The translations under genes and the position numbers were made by a program. The notes under the pieces were generated by a model. That model saw nothing but the letters and a program-made list of their open reading frames with translations, was not told where the DNA came from and searched no databases. From Monomorium pharaonis (Eukaryota; Arthropoda; Insecta; Hymenoptera; Formicidae), in contig NC_050473.1 of assembly GCF_013373865.1 (NCBI RefSeq), forward strand, positions 4,053,955-4,117,954: a stretch of DNA of 64,000 nt. The letters are read 5' to 3'. Positions 12,450 through 24,384 of this stretch are shown here, one piece after another (the first letter of the stretch is position 1; each line of letters starts with the position of its first letter).

Positions 12450-12509
<60 letters not shown>
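12450..12509. repeat. (TC)n microsatellite
   Basis: About 60 bp of pure TC, next to the 44-bp duplication. Confidence 0.97.
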
Positions 12510-12512
<3 letters not shown>

Positions 12513-12522
12513 GTGATGAATA

Positions 12523-12612
12523 ATGCGTAATCTTTTAAATCATATATGTGTTATTCGTCACCTTTTGATGCGTAATCTTTTAAATCATATATGTGTTATT
12601 CGTCACCTTTTT
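12523..12612. repeat. Tandem direct duplication, 2 x 44-45 bp
   Basis: The segment from 12523 (ATGCGTAATC...) is repeated from 12568 with a 45-bp period and no visible mismatch over 44 bases, which points to a recent duplication. Confidence 0.93.
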
Positions 12613-12991
12613 TATTTGAAAACTGAAATATTCATTAATTGTTATTAAATAGTAATCTTGGGATTCAACGTTGAACTGCCATTAGTATGCAATTTTATTA
12701 TTTCTATCGCTTTTAATGTTACTGTCTAAAAAAATCTCGAATTTCCTTGAACAAATTTCGTAAATTACTATACATCAATCTGTTTTTGTCTGATCTTTCA
12801 TCACTGTGGTGGGACCTAAATTTATCATTTTTAATTTAACATTGTGTAACTATGATGTGCGTTGAAGAATGAATCGCTAATCAAGAAATAGCAATAATTA
12901 TAATAGTTTCATAATACCGACTTTGTAATACATACTTATTGATACAAATTCGCCGATAAAGGGTACTTATTCACAACTTTTCTTCAGAAAG

Positions 12992-13068
<77 letters not shown>
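12992..13068. repeat. (TA)n(TG)n compound microsatellite
   Basis: A short TA run followed by about 58 bp of TG. Confidence 0.96.
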
Positions 13069-13069
<1 letters not shown>

Positions 13070-14794
13070 TTTATATATGTATATATATAATATCGTGATC
13101 CCGTGAATATAAATTGCTTGTTGAAAGATTAGACATAATCTCGTGCAGTGATATACGAGTTTATTATTCCGACCAAGTGCCTGCCTGTGCTTCACTTCAA
13201 GTTTCTTAAATTCTCTATATTTCGGTGAGTGGGAGCATCGTATATAATAGCGTAGAAAACTTGCTAAAAGTGCGCTGCTTGACCCTTGCACGAGTTATTA
13301 ATTGTACGACGCCGAGTAGTTAGCTAAGAAAATAGTACACACTTGACTTATGTTGGCAAGTAAATGATTCACTTGTGCACGTTTTTCTTATTTTTGTCAT
13401 ACATTTGTTTTACATTTGTGAAATGTACATTTGCCATTCTGAATAAATTGACACAATTTTTATTTCGGAGTTCGGTTTTTGATAGTAATACAAATTTTCC
13501 ATTTTCGTAAGATGTTTTTATTATCTCTTACAAAAAATAAGCGTTCGACATGTTGAGTCCTTTATCATAATTAACTGCGAGGGCCGATTAAAGCACAGTG
13601 AAAAGAAATCCTTTGAAATTTGATGAACCAAAAATGCATCATGGATCAAATAATTAAGGTAATGTGATACATATATTTGAACAGTATACGTTCTGACGTC
13701 ATCATAGTATGTATAGAAACGTTATCTTTTGACATCAATTTAAAATTTGTAAATTTTTTCAACGTATACGTAATTTCGCGTTTGTCTCTTGTTTAACAAT
13801 GAGTTGTCATTACAACTAAAATTTATTTAAAAAAATATCTAAACATATTCTTATAATTCTAAACGCGCGCACGCGTGTGTGTAGGTTTTTTTCCTAAAAA
13901 AATAGGTATATATATCGTGTGAAAGAGTATATGAGCTATATGTTGCGTGCAATAGCTCCAAGTTACTTCGTTTGCGCAGACTTTTTATATACGCGGTATA
14001 TACATGCAGTTTTTATATTTAGGGACGCAATCGATCTAACAGCCTTTTTCAGTGCCATATTTATGGGATGTATGATAGTTTGCTGAATTTTGTGATAACA
14101 AAAGCAACGAACGTTCGTTTATATTTAAGTATCGCTGAGGAATTACTCAAATATCGATTCTGTACGTGTATAGACGATATATACGCTACGTCAATGTTGA
14201 TATCATGCTCTTTGAGATGGATGTGTTATTTTATTACACAAATTAAATGCGAACAAACAAAATAATCTTTTCTCTATGTTCGATAGATTCATCTATTGAA
14301 CATAGAAAAAAGAAACAGATTTTATTCGATGGATTGATCATTATCAATTGTTCAATTACATTACAGCGTATCACTGCTATAAATTTAGTCGTGGAAATAG
14401 AACATTTCAAAGTGCAAATTAAAAAAATAATTTTATTTGTTATTGTTATACAACGAACTTTAATTTCTACTTGATCATTAAATTAATTTTTAACATTTAT
14501 AATGTGACACGTATAGTATTTAAAAATATCACAATATATCTAAATGAAAAAAGTTTTACAATAAAATTTCTTGTATTATATATTATTTTATCAGGATAAT
14601 TTAAATGTAATACTATTAAAAATTTAAAAAGATAGATGATATTTAATACACCAATTAAAACAGATATTTCTAATGGAATAATGTTATGTGTATATATGTT
14701 TATGCCCCGTAAGTGTATTTTTTTTGGTTCCAATATTCTGAATATAATTAGCAAAATTTTGATTGTAATGCCTTCTTCTTTGAATCAACTGTAG

Positions 14795-15031
14795 GAATCA
14801 ACGGGGAATGGTGTGTATTGCTGTCATGCGAATATTTCTGTTGGTCTAGGAATAGCTATCGCGACCGGGCATATTATTATCTTTGCCATTAAAACATCCC
14901 CTTTAGTTAGCATTTCACCTTGCAACGAGGACAAAGTATCAGCGGTATGGCACGAAGAGCGTATCTCTCCAGCAGAGTCGATCTTACACGTCGTTGCTCG
15001 ACAAAGTGAACCGACACCGTACACGTATTAA
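14795..15031 (+). CDS. Candidate terminal exon of an unrecognised small membrane protein
   Basis: Acceptor CAACTGTAG ends at 14794, and a 78-codon frame runs in phase 0 to TAA at 15029-15031; the other two frames close much earlier. The peptide starts ESTGNGVYCCHANISVG, has one strong hydrophobic segment (about residues 16-34, VGLGIAIATGHIIIFAIK), then a polar tail ending SEPTPYTY. An AATAAA lies 125 bases after the stop (15156). The exon has no in-frame ATG, so it needs an upstream start; ATGGATCAAATAATTAAG/GTAATG at 13644-13661 is one phase-compatible option, unproven. I recognise no family. It could be a small nested gene or an alternative last exon. Confidence 0.38.
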   Translation, partial: ESTGNGVYCCHANISVGLGIAIATGHIIIFAIKTSPLVSISPCNEDKVSAVWHEERISPAESILHVVARQSEPTPYTY

Positions 15032-15155
15032 TATCTAGGGTCCGTAGCTGTCACCCTCTCTGTATTTCTTTCTATCATGCTGCTTTTAACGCTCCAAGTC
15101 TTCGCTCGTTGTGAGAGAGAATGCTCATGCTCTGAAATCCGTGCGTTGAACGACA

Positions 15156-15161
15156 AATAAA
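15156..15161 (+). terminator. AATAAA polyadenylation signal after the 14795-15031 exon
   Basis: Canonical hexamer in a locally GC-richer segment, 125 bases past the TAA. Confidence 0.4.
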
Positions 15162-15169
15162 CGTTCGTG

Positions 15170-16270
15170 CGAAATTAAATTATGCTCAGATGCGATTGTA
15201 TCGATTGTATTGATTCATACAATCGTTTTTATTATATCGCTGTATTTGTAAATTGCACTTTCTGCTAAATGAGACAGCTATGACAGTTTTGATTCTAGTT
15301 GTGATATTTCGTCACGATATACGATCTTAATTTTACTACGATCAATTTTTGTAACCAATTTAAAATCGCAATATTGCTCTTCTTTTTTGCTTTTTTTTAT
15401 TGACGAGAAAGTTATAGTTATTAAATTAAAAAATGTACAAACAATTAAAAATTGCAAACTTTTACAAATAAAATTGTTCAATTGCGTTCAAATAGTATCT
15501 TTTAAGAAAGATATGTATGGATTCGAGCTAATGGAAACATTGCAAGAGAGAGAAAAGACGGAAGAAAGTGTGAGAGAAATATCGCAAACTTTGAACTCGT
15601 TATATTAATAATCTCTTTCTTCAAAAGTTAACATAATTTTCTTTTATTATTATTTTGACTTGAAAGGTTTTCCTTCGTGCTTTCTTCTTGATTTAAAATA
15701 CTCACAGCTTAATAATCTTCTGATTATATCATTTGTTATTTTTATATCATAGATCATCATTCCCCTCGCTTTTGTTATTTTAAGAAGGGTTCCGTTCCGC
15801 ATATTATTATATACATCTCCATATTATTTTTTCCATATATCTTGTTGCACTAGATAAGAAAATTTGGAATAAAAATAATTTTAAAATTAGTCACACACAT
15901 ACACACATATAAATACATATAAAATTAACTACACGATTAATTATCCGATAGAAAGCGAAGTGGCTAGAGCGGCACGAAGATATTTAATCATTTTTAATAA
16001 TAGAAACAATACATTTATATTTTTATGATTTTTATTGGTAAATTATTACATTATTCTATTTATACAATAGTTTGAATTTTTCTACTTGATTTTATTATTA
16101 TCCACGAACAAGTTTCCATATCGTTTACTTTATTTAACTCTTATATATTATGACATAATTGCAGAAAGGGAAATTAAATGCTGCTCGCACATACTTTTTC
16201 TGCTCTATATAGAAATAGCTATCTTTTTTCTCTTTTTCTGTCAAGATCTCCGCCATATAGTCAGATGGAC
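15170..16270. other. Intron-like AT-rich DNA, nothing recognised
   Basis: AT-rich with scattered short open frames; no domain, repeat family or RNA gene visible. Confidence 0.6.
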
Positions 16271-16275
16271 CAGCC

Positions 16276-16383
16276 GTGGACCCGTGGATCTTTAGAGTGA
16301 TTCGCCATCATGCGCACGCATATCAAATTTTCGCGGGATTTGTCGTCTTTGTCGTCGTCGTCGTCGTCGTCGTGGTCGTCGTG

Positions 16384-16414
<31 letters not shown>

Positions 16415-16760
16415 TCGACAATACGGCGACGCGCTTACCGCGTCCCGCTCGCTCAGCCGGCGCGGCGTTCGTTCTCTCAGGGTCTCGGGATCGTCAGTAG
16501 TCCAACGACACTCCGTCGAAGTGCATCTACCCCACGACGCCTCGTCGTAGTCGGGTGGTAGTCTTGTCGTATTTATCCTGCTCAGTACTACGCGCGTTTT
16601 CTACAGCTCCCGATTCGGAGCGAACAAAAGTTCGCTTACTTTGTTCACACGTGTTCCATGCCTTCACCCCTTGTTATACCTCATCACTCTCGCGCCGTTC
16701 TCGCCGCCTCCTATTGCTTTCTACTGCGTGTACACGCGTGCGGAGTGTACTTGCGTTTCT
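16276..16760 (+). promoter_or_regulatory. CpG-dense island with GTC trinucleotide repeat, candidate promoter/5' exon
   Basis: A (GTC)n tract (16343-16412) is followed by CpG-rich unique sequence (CCCGCTCGCTCAGCCGGCGC and onward). Two overlapping frames translate to poly-Val and poly-Ser because of the repeat, so they are not evidence of protein. The location about 2.5 kb before the small exon at 18984 suits an alternative promoter, by inference. Confidence 0.35.
16343..16412. repeat. (GTC)n trinucleotide repeat
   Basis: About 70 bp of GTC with two GTG interruptions. Confidence 0.95.
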
Positions 16761-17049
16761 TACGCTTCTTCTCTCTCCCTACTACTACTACCAACCCTTT
16801 ACCCACTATTCTTTGTTATACTGGTGTATATGTACTCGTATATGTAGCTCTCCATTTTGTTAAGTGAAAAGGAAAAACAGGGGGAAAAGAACTGGTAGCT
16901 CTCGTTACTATTTTTGTAATAATCTTCCTTTTCTCTTTTTTCTGTTTCTTTTTCTCTATTGCCACCAACTCAAAACCACACTAGTAAAAGCTAAAGAATT
17001 GGAAAATCAGTCACGAATGGCCTTTCACTTGATACTGTTATACATGTGA

Positions 17050-18650
17050 ATCGTCGATTTAATCTTCATGAACTGTCGGTTTAATCCTCTTAAATCGTTG
17101 ATTTAATCCTCTCGTCACTTTTTCGCATTCACTGCGATTGCTCTTTGACATTGGTCACGTTTTTTTCTTGTCGTTGTAACGCCAGGATAATAATCATGGT
17201 TTAAAACAGCTTCAAACGAATAACAAATGTATCGACAGAGGAAGTTTACTTTCAAGTAGATCATATCTCGATGCGGAATATTATTTTATTTCTGGAACGA
17301 ATTGTTTATAACTATAATCGATGCGCGTCATTTTTTTCTTTCCGTATTTTTTAACTCTTTGAATGTTTCAAATTTTATTTAAGATTTTTAAAGTGAGTTT
17401 TTTATAACAGTTAAAAATAAAGATTACCTAAAATGTATAAAAATGTATAAAATTGGCTAAAAATTTAATAATATTTACATACTACATGATTTGCAATTCT
17501 TCTCTTTAAAGTGTTTCCAGAATTGCTTGTTTTAAACGTAAATACGGCTAAAAATATGTGTAAGAAAGACCTATGATAATTATTTGTCAATTATAAATAA
17601 TGTTGCTTTAGAATATTTTATTTCGCGAGTGATTCAAGTAAAATTTTTTAAGGAAAACTTTAATTTTATCATATAACGATGCAATATTTCATTTTATTTT
17701 GATCGATTTCTTTTTATATTGTCCTCCATCGTAGGTATTATTAATGGGATTTTTTAATTGATTTCTATTAAAATTTAAAAATTTATTTATAAGTAAAAGA
17801 ATATATAAGATATACATAATTTCTAAAAAAAATTTTTGATCGGCATTGACGCTAAAGATTGTAAAGATATTACATATTTTTTAATAAAATTATATTAGAT
17901 TTCCCTAACAATTCGGAAATGTGAAAAGCACATATATTTTTTAATTTCCAAGTCTTTACGCTCTTTATCACTCACTTATTTATCCTCTCTCATCATATGA
18001 AGATTCCTTCGCGCAAATTTCAATGTAATCCTTTTTGTATTACACTTCTTACCTTTTGCATTAATGATTTACAACTGTTTCTTAACTTTTATAATAGCCT
18101 AATAAGCGCTTAGAAGTGCCGTATCGAATGGCATCAATGTTTTCCATACTAATAATATGTGCAATATTTTTTTGATTAGTAACATCAATGCAGTTTCCGT
18201 TAGCTAATAAATGATGGTTTTTGTCACTTAATTATTTGGCAATTAATGTTAAGTCGTGTACTTCTGAAAATTATCTAAATAAAATTTTTTTTTCTTAGAA
18301 AATTTCTTTCCTTAAACTTAGTGTTTTCAAATAATTTTTTACATTAAATTATTAAATGATTAATTAAAGAAATTAATTAGAAAAGTGTGTGTTAAATATG
18401 TATCAATATTATGTTGGTTGATATTTAACTTAATTTTAAATAATTAGAAAGTCAAGGCAAATAAAAATTTTATTTCGATTTATTTAGGTATGGGAGCAAA
18501 AAGGAAACAACTGTATTAGGCACAATATATATCTAGATAAAAAAGCATTATTGCACATAAATGTTCGTGTAATCTCAATTCGATTACTGCACATTAGATT
18601 TACCATATGATGGACGCGATGGACTCTTCATCTTTCCTCGACTTATCGCA
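17050..18650. other. Intron-like AT-rich DNA, nothing recognised
   Basis: Very AT-rich with no open frame of note on either strand and no clear repeat element. Confidence 0.6.
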
Positions 18651-18983
18651 ATATTGAATATCGTAATTCAAGTGCGCGTACATCAATTTAGAGTTTGTTC
18701 TTTGTTGCCAATAGTTCCGTCAATTTTGGATTTGAATTTGAAAAAGAATGATCGACTAATTTGGAGTAAAACTTTCCTATTACATTATTATTGTATTGGA
18801 TCTCTTTATGAACAAATTTGGCATTTCGGTGATTAGTTCGTTTGCGACAGATGCGCACACTTTTCGAAAAGTTGTTAAAATCGATATACGCGCTACGGCT
18901 CAAGATTGGTCAAAGTTGGAAAGTTTCGTGATGCAGTGATTCGGAGAGACAGTCGTGTGCTTATCTCTCATCTTACGAAGGAA

Positions 18984-19008
18984 ATGGACAAGGACAGGCA
19001 TGTACAAG
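18984..19008 (+). CDS. Candidate alternative first coding exon B (eight codons)
   Basis: ATGGACAAGGACAGGCATG... encodes MDKDRHVQ and ends one base into the next codon at the donor GTGAGA (19009). The exit phase is 1, as in exons A, C and D. An upstream in-phase stop-free stretch exists but has no ATG; ATGCAG-TGA at 18932 would be an upstream mini-ORF. It is too short for family assignment. The shared phase and a good donor are the only support. Confidence 0.35.
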
Positions 19009-19099
19009 GTGAGAGGATGCTATTTTGGATGCTATTCTTATTTCTGAACACTATCGATGACCTTTCTCGAGCCATCACGTATCTCGTCTAATAATGATA

Positions 19100-20040
19100 T
19101 AGTATGTCTTCCTTCTTCTTCTCTTTTTCTTCTTTTCTTTTCTCTCTTTCTCTTTTTCTTTCTTTCTCCCCCCCCCCCCCCCCGTCTCGTACTTTTTACT
19201 CTCGGAGATTTAACGTACAAGATAATGTTTCTTCCCCGAAGAGAATGTTCCGTTTCGACGAATTCTCTTGCATTTTAGCCTCCAAAGCTATCTTCCTCAC
19301 TTCTGTCTTCATTTTCTTTCCTCTTTCTACTACCTCACTCCAGGAATGGGATTTTTCTTCTTTTTTTCCCCTTTCAACCACCTCTATTTCTTCTTCCCTG
19401 GTCACTACCTTCTCCAGGATGAGTATCCTCTCCCACAGCAGCTTCTTCTCACCCTCCCATTTTGCTTTCTTCTTTCTTATCTCCTCCTTCATCTCTCTTT
19501 TCATTCTCATCTGCTTCTGCAGTCTCTCAACTTCCTTTGCCCTTTTTCTTTTCAGCTTCGCCACATCTTTTACGCCTCCCTCATTTTCTGCAACCCTGCA
19601 ATAATAATTTCTTGCCTATTTATTCTATCCCCCCATGCCCCCTCATATCTGACAACCGATTCCAGGTCTGAATTCGCCTCCTCTTGGTCGCTGCCATTTC
19701 CCTCTGTTATTATCTTTCTCTTCTTTCTAACTCCTCTTATCATCTCTACTCCCTCTCACCTCTGGCCTAACCCCCACCTCTCTATACTTCTCTTGGCTAC
19801 ATCCTTCTCTAACTCTAATTTTTCCCTATTTGTTTTCCTTCCTCTGTTAATTACCCCCGTAGCCACGGGTATGTTAACCGGGTTTCCGGGAGTATTCCCT
19901 CCTACATTCTCCTCATCACCTCCTACCACACTAACTCTACGTCCTCGCGCGATTAGCCCGCCGCGCCGCTTCGCACCGCATCTCATCGTCGCCGCACTCG
20001 CATCTCCTCTACGCTAAGCCTATCGCATCCCCCTTTCTTT
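19100..20040 (-). pseudogene. Degraded coiled-coil ORF, possible retroelement ORF1 relic
   Basis: On the minus strand three consecutive frames look like one broken Lys/Arg/Glu-rich protein. 19986-19756 reads MRCGAKRRGGLIARGRRVSV..., ending in a stop. About 19730-19580 in another frame reads EEANSDLESVVRYEGAWG..., and 19564-19196 in a third frame has heptad-like KRKRAKEVERLQKQMRMKRE. The homopurine tract runs into a C15-type homopolymer near 19169-19183. Such basic, coiled-coil ORFs occur at the 5' end of insect non-LTR elements, which is my best guess. No reverse transcriptase follows and no target duplication was found. Confidence 0.4.
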
Positions 20041-20049
20041 ATAAAAAGC

Positions 20050-23000
20050 TCATAAAACTTTTGACACACTGCTCACACGTGCACACTCCTGCCAACCAAG
20101 TCCAATTTACGATATAGTTTTATTAAAGAATTCAGAAATACAATTAATAGAGATATAAAATAATTTTTCTTATTAGATATTACAAAACAAAATTATGTAT
20201 TACGCTTCTTATGCTTGATTGTTCTTCATAGTTATTTTAATTGTTTAACGAAAAATTATTTTCAAATTTTGATTTAACTAAATTTTTAAATACTTTAGTG
20301 AAACTGTTCTTTTCATATATATATGAACATGGAAAAGTTAAATTTTCATATATGTTATGTGATAGTGATTTTCAAAAAGCGAAAGAAATCGATTTTCTGA
20401 ATATTCAGATAACATTTTAATGATTCTTATTTGCATTTAAGAAATTTTAAGCTTTTAAATGAGGTTGGTATTGAGAATAAAAGCGTAGCTAGCAATTGTG
20501 AGAAAGTTATTGAATGGTCGGCACTTTTCGGGATCGTTCTATTGATTTGTACTAATGATGAACCAACATTGTAACTATGTGCAAACTGCCGATAAGACTC
20601 GTTTTCACAATTATCTTTTACTTATTAAATTTTCTATGCGCAAATTAAATCATGTATATTCACGTATGAAAGTTATTTTACTACTATTTAAAAGTTATTT
20701 TTACATGGTTAAATAACAAATGGTGAAATTTTGACTGATTCTACGCTTTATAAATTAATGATGTGATTTTTGATAGCAAAATGAGTATAAATTTGACACA
20801 ATGTGTTAAATGTTTACATAATTCTTACTATGTAGTATTTATATAAATTTAATATTTATCATGGTTTAAAATGTGTTGAGCTTTTAAAAGAATTGAAAAA
20901 GACTTTTGTGAAATTCCATTAATGAGTAATATTTTCCAACGATTAGCACATTAACAAAAAAATGTAGTAATTTTTCAGAATTAGTGTGAGCATTAAACAT
21001 GTATGTGTTTTATTTCTGAAAATACGTATTTTGTATTTGCTTACTCAATTATTCAGTCACATAAAGCAGCTATTTATTCAATTATATACAAGTATTTTTT
21101 TAATTAATTTTTTTCCCAATTTGTAGATTTGTCAATCTATGAGTGATAATACGTAAAATAATTTATTCGTGCCATTTGTATTAATTAATTTAGTATCAAT
21201 TATTAAATATAAATAAAAAATATCGTGATATGTCGAATTACAACAAGATATCAATGAGAATGCTTTACTTGAATTAATTTCATACAAATTATTAATAATG
21301 AAATTTTTGTAAACATATTTATTATAATTATAATTATAATTATATATTATTATAATTATAAAATAACATTAAATTAAATTTATATAATTATAATTTAAGT
21401 TTCTTTATACATATAGTAAAATCTTCATAATAAAACATTAAATCTTTTAATAAAATAAAATTCTGACTAATTAAATAGTAACTAACATTTTGGTAAATCA
21501 AAATATTAAATTATATTTGCCGGTGACATTTATGTTCAAGAAGTACGATTATATTTATTTTTGTAAACAATAAACTTTGAAATTGACTAGTTTTACTTTA
21601 TCTTGTAATTGACTTATTTTGCAAAATGTGTGTGTGTGTGTATGTGTGTGTGTGTTTGTGTGTGTAAGAGTTCGCATATCACTACATGCGATAATGAATT
21701 ATTCAAATGCTTGTAAATCACCAATACAATCATCAGATAAATGGCAATCAACATGTCCTGCAACTGTTTCCATAATATTCGTATACATTTAATTACAGTA
21801 ATTAATACGTTAATAAATATTTTAATATGACATTTGATTATAGTAACTTATCGGTCATTAATATATGCGAAAGTATGTAATCTAAAGTTTATGAATACAT
21901 ACTTATGTAAAAAAATTTGTTGATATTTAATTAAATATTTTATGTTAATCTATGTAAACATTTTTATATAATATTTAGAAACATGGAAATTACAATAATA
22001 TTAACAAATTAACAAGTTCTGATTGTTAATTACATTTAATTACATACATTATGATATCTTATAATTTTTCTTCAAATTGAATTAAAATTTGATTTGATTT
22101 TAATCTTCTGTTAACTTTATTATATATTATTGATGCATCTAAAATTTAAAGTTTTAAGTCTAAATATAAAAGAAATATAATTTTTTTATTATTAACATCT
22201 CATTTGATTTATATTGTATTTTAAATTATATCTTGTATGTACAATCTGCCAAAATCAATAATAATGTTAGGGTTGTCCATGGTAGTCACCTAGTGGGCGC
22301 CAGCATTCCTTTGAGACTTTCTTTACGACTAAATCTGGTATCTCTTCACAGCTTATGTCGGTAAATTATCCACTGTTGGGACTATATACAAAAACATTTT
22401 TGTCTCAAGTTTCGTTATATTATAGTTTATCATTTCTGATCGTATGATAATAAAGAATAAACGCGGTTTTTAATTAGTTATTAGATGAATAGCACATCAT
22501 AATAACATTAAAGTAGATATAGTAGAATATAGTAGATTAATTGTTACTATAGTAGATTAGAGATTTTCCTTTGTGTGTTATCCGAGTATGCTTGTGAATG
22601 ACTTTTCGTTTTTCTAGTGGAATCTGCTTTATTTATTTGCTGTTTTATATTTTACTGAATTAATACATTAAATGCTTCTGTTATTTAAGAATTTTGACAA
22701 GATATTTATAATTTTGTTATGTATAATATATTGTCGGCGGCCAGCATCATGTTATTAAAATAATCTGCAAAAAATTAATCGCGACAGAGGAGAAGAACTG
22801 TTTTAATAATAAAATTTTTAATATAATTAATTTATAATTAATTTATAAACATTATAAATTTTATATAATTAAGAGATTATACTATGTGAAAAAAGGCAAT
22901 TTTTTAGTTAAAAGTAAATTGATATGCATTTGAAACATTTTTTAAAACGTTTTTCAATTATTGAGCTACAAGTTAAAAGTTTCTGTTATCGTGACTATTA

Positions 23001-23160
23001 TATATTAATGCTATTAAGTAAGATTCAAGTTGTTATATTATAATATTAATAAAGACATGGGCTTTCATTCTTAAACATTACGTCTGCGATCGGTCGCATC
23101 TCAAGAGTGCATACTAAATTGGTCTTTACATTGTTTGTCTTTTAGCACACAAAATCATAC
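20050..23160. other. Intron-like AT-rich DNA
   Basis: Strongly AT-rich. The only contrast is a GC-richer patch near 22262-22400 of unknown nature. No exon, RNA gene or mobile element could be supported. Confidence 0.6.
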
Positions 23161-23162
23161 GT

Positions 23163-23345
23163 CGTTATAAACAATACTAATAAACGTAACAGACCATATC
23201 TACCCATTTTCAATAATACTCCTGCTAAAATTATAGACCCATAAACAGGAGCCTCTACATGTGCCTTAGGTAATCAAATATGAAATAAGTACATAGGTAT
23301 TTTAATAAAAAAAGAACCAAAAATTATCATATATCCACCAAATAT
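23163..23345 (-). pseudogene. Nuclear mitochondrial insertion: fragment of ND4
   Basis: Read on the minus strand from 23330 with the invertebrate mitochondrial code (TGA = Trp, ATA = Met, AGA = Ser) it gives MIIFGSFFIKMPMYLF, then HIWLPKAHVEAPVYG and SMILAGVLLKMGSYGLLR. That is the conserved core of NADH dehydrogenase subunit 4. With the nuclear code the Trp codon becomes a stop (about 23281-23279), so it cannot make protein here. Similarity appears to fade after LLRLLVLF towards 23163 and before WNKIFGGY near 23350. The frame is undamaged over about 55 codons, so the insertion may be fairly recent. An assembly join to mitochondrial DNA is less likely because both flanks look nuclear. Confidence 0.85.
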
Positions 23346-23547
23346 CTTGTTCCACTTACACTTACATATATACTGTATCTATGTTGAACGATTTTTAACG
23401 TTTAACCGTGTAAATTGCATTGGCATGTTTGAAAATTTCACCAAAAATTTGTCACCATTAACATTATTTTCGTCATGGAAAAGCAATCAGATTATTTTGT
23501 GACCCAAATAGTTTGTATCCTTGACTCTTCACAAATTTCTCGAAGAC

Positions 23548-23551
<4 letters not shown>

Positions 23552-23595
<44 letters not shown>
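23552..23595. repeat. (TC)n microsatellite
   Basis: About 44 bp of pure TC. Confidence 0.96.
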
Positions 23596-23599
<4 letters not shown>

Positions 23600-24293
23600 T
23601 TCGGTGTGTTATTTATTGCAGGCTTGCCAAATATTTGTCAGTGGCCTGAATTCATTGATTCAAATTTTGGCTACAGGATAAGAAAAGAATACATAAAAAA
23701 TACATGTAATTTTATGTAATGTAATTAGGTAATTGATACATAAATAATAATTTTATTTTAAATAATTGAACTATAAAATTATTAGAAAAATGCGAAAGAA
23801 AATTGACACTTCCAAAGAATTGAACACACACATACATGTATGTACATTGATGATTAATTGTATACACATTTCTATTAAATATTGACGATACATCTCTAAC
23901 TTTTTTAGAAAATTATTATAATTTAATGTGCTGGCTCTTTAAGAAGAAGAAAATTATTGCGCAAACAATGTACATTTAACGAATTGTATTTGTTATACCG
24001 CTGCAAAAGTCAAAACGCGATTAGTATTATCGCAAGATTTGTGTGATTTACTGAAAAAGAGTATGCAAGGTAATATGCAATTTTGATCGATGAATACGCG
24101 AGTAGTCGACGACGTTCGAAGATTTCTAGGAGAAAATGTAATAGACATTGATTTTATGCTGAATGCCGTTTTTTGAGTGAAATTTGCAAGTTTACGATGC
24201 TGCTTTTCATGTTTATACATAATTTATATTCTTCTAGATCTTTTCTTTTTTTACTTTATCAACAAACTCTGGAAACGGAAGGCTAATGTTTAT

Positions 24294-24295
<2 letters not shown>

Positions 24296-24381
<86 letters not shown>
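24296..24381. repeat. (TC)n microsatellite
   Basis: About 86 bp of pure TC. Confidence 0.97.

Positions 24382-24384
<3 letters not shown>

Larger units (their letters stand above)
10151..14794 (+). other. Intron-like AT-rich DNA
   Basis: No exon I can support apart from a possible six-codon start exon near 13644-13661. It contains microsatellites at 11469-11551, 12450-12509 and 12992-13068 and a 44-bp direct duplication at 12523-12612. A 77-codon frame at 11947-12180 has no recognisable domain or splice context. Confidence 0.55.

Noticed and set aside
16276..16561. Poly-Val and poly-Ser proteins
   Set aside because: Translations of the (GTC)n repeat in two frames; not proteins.
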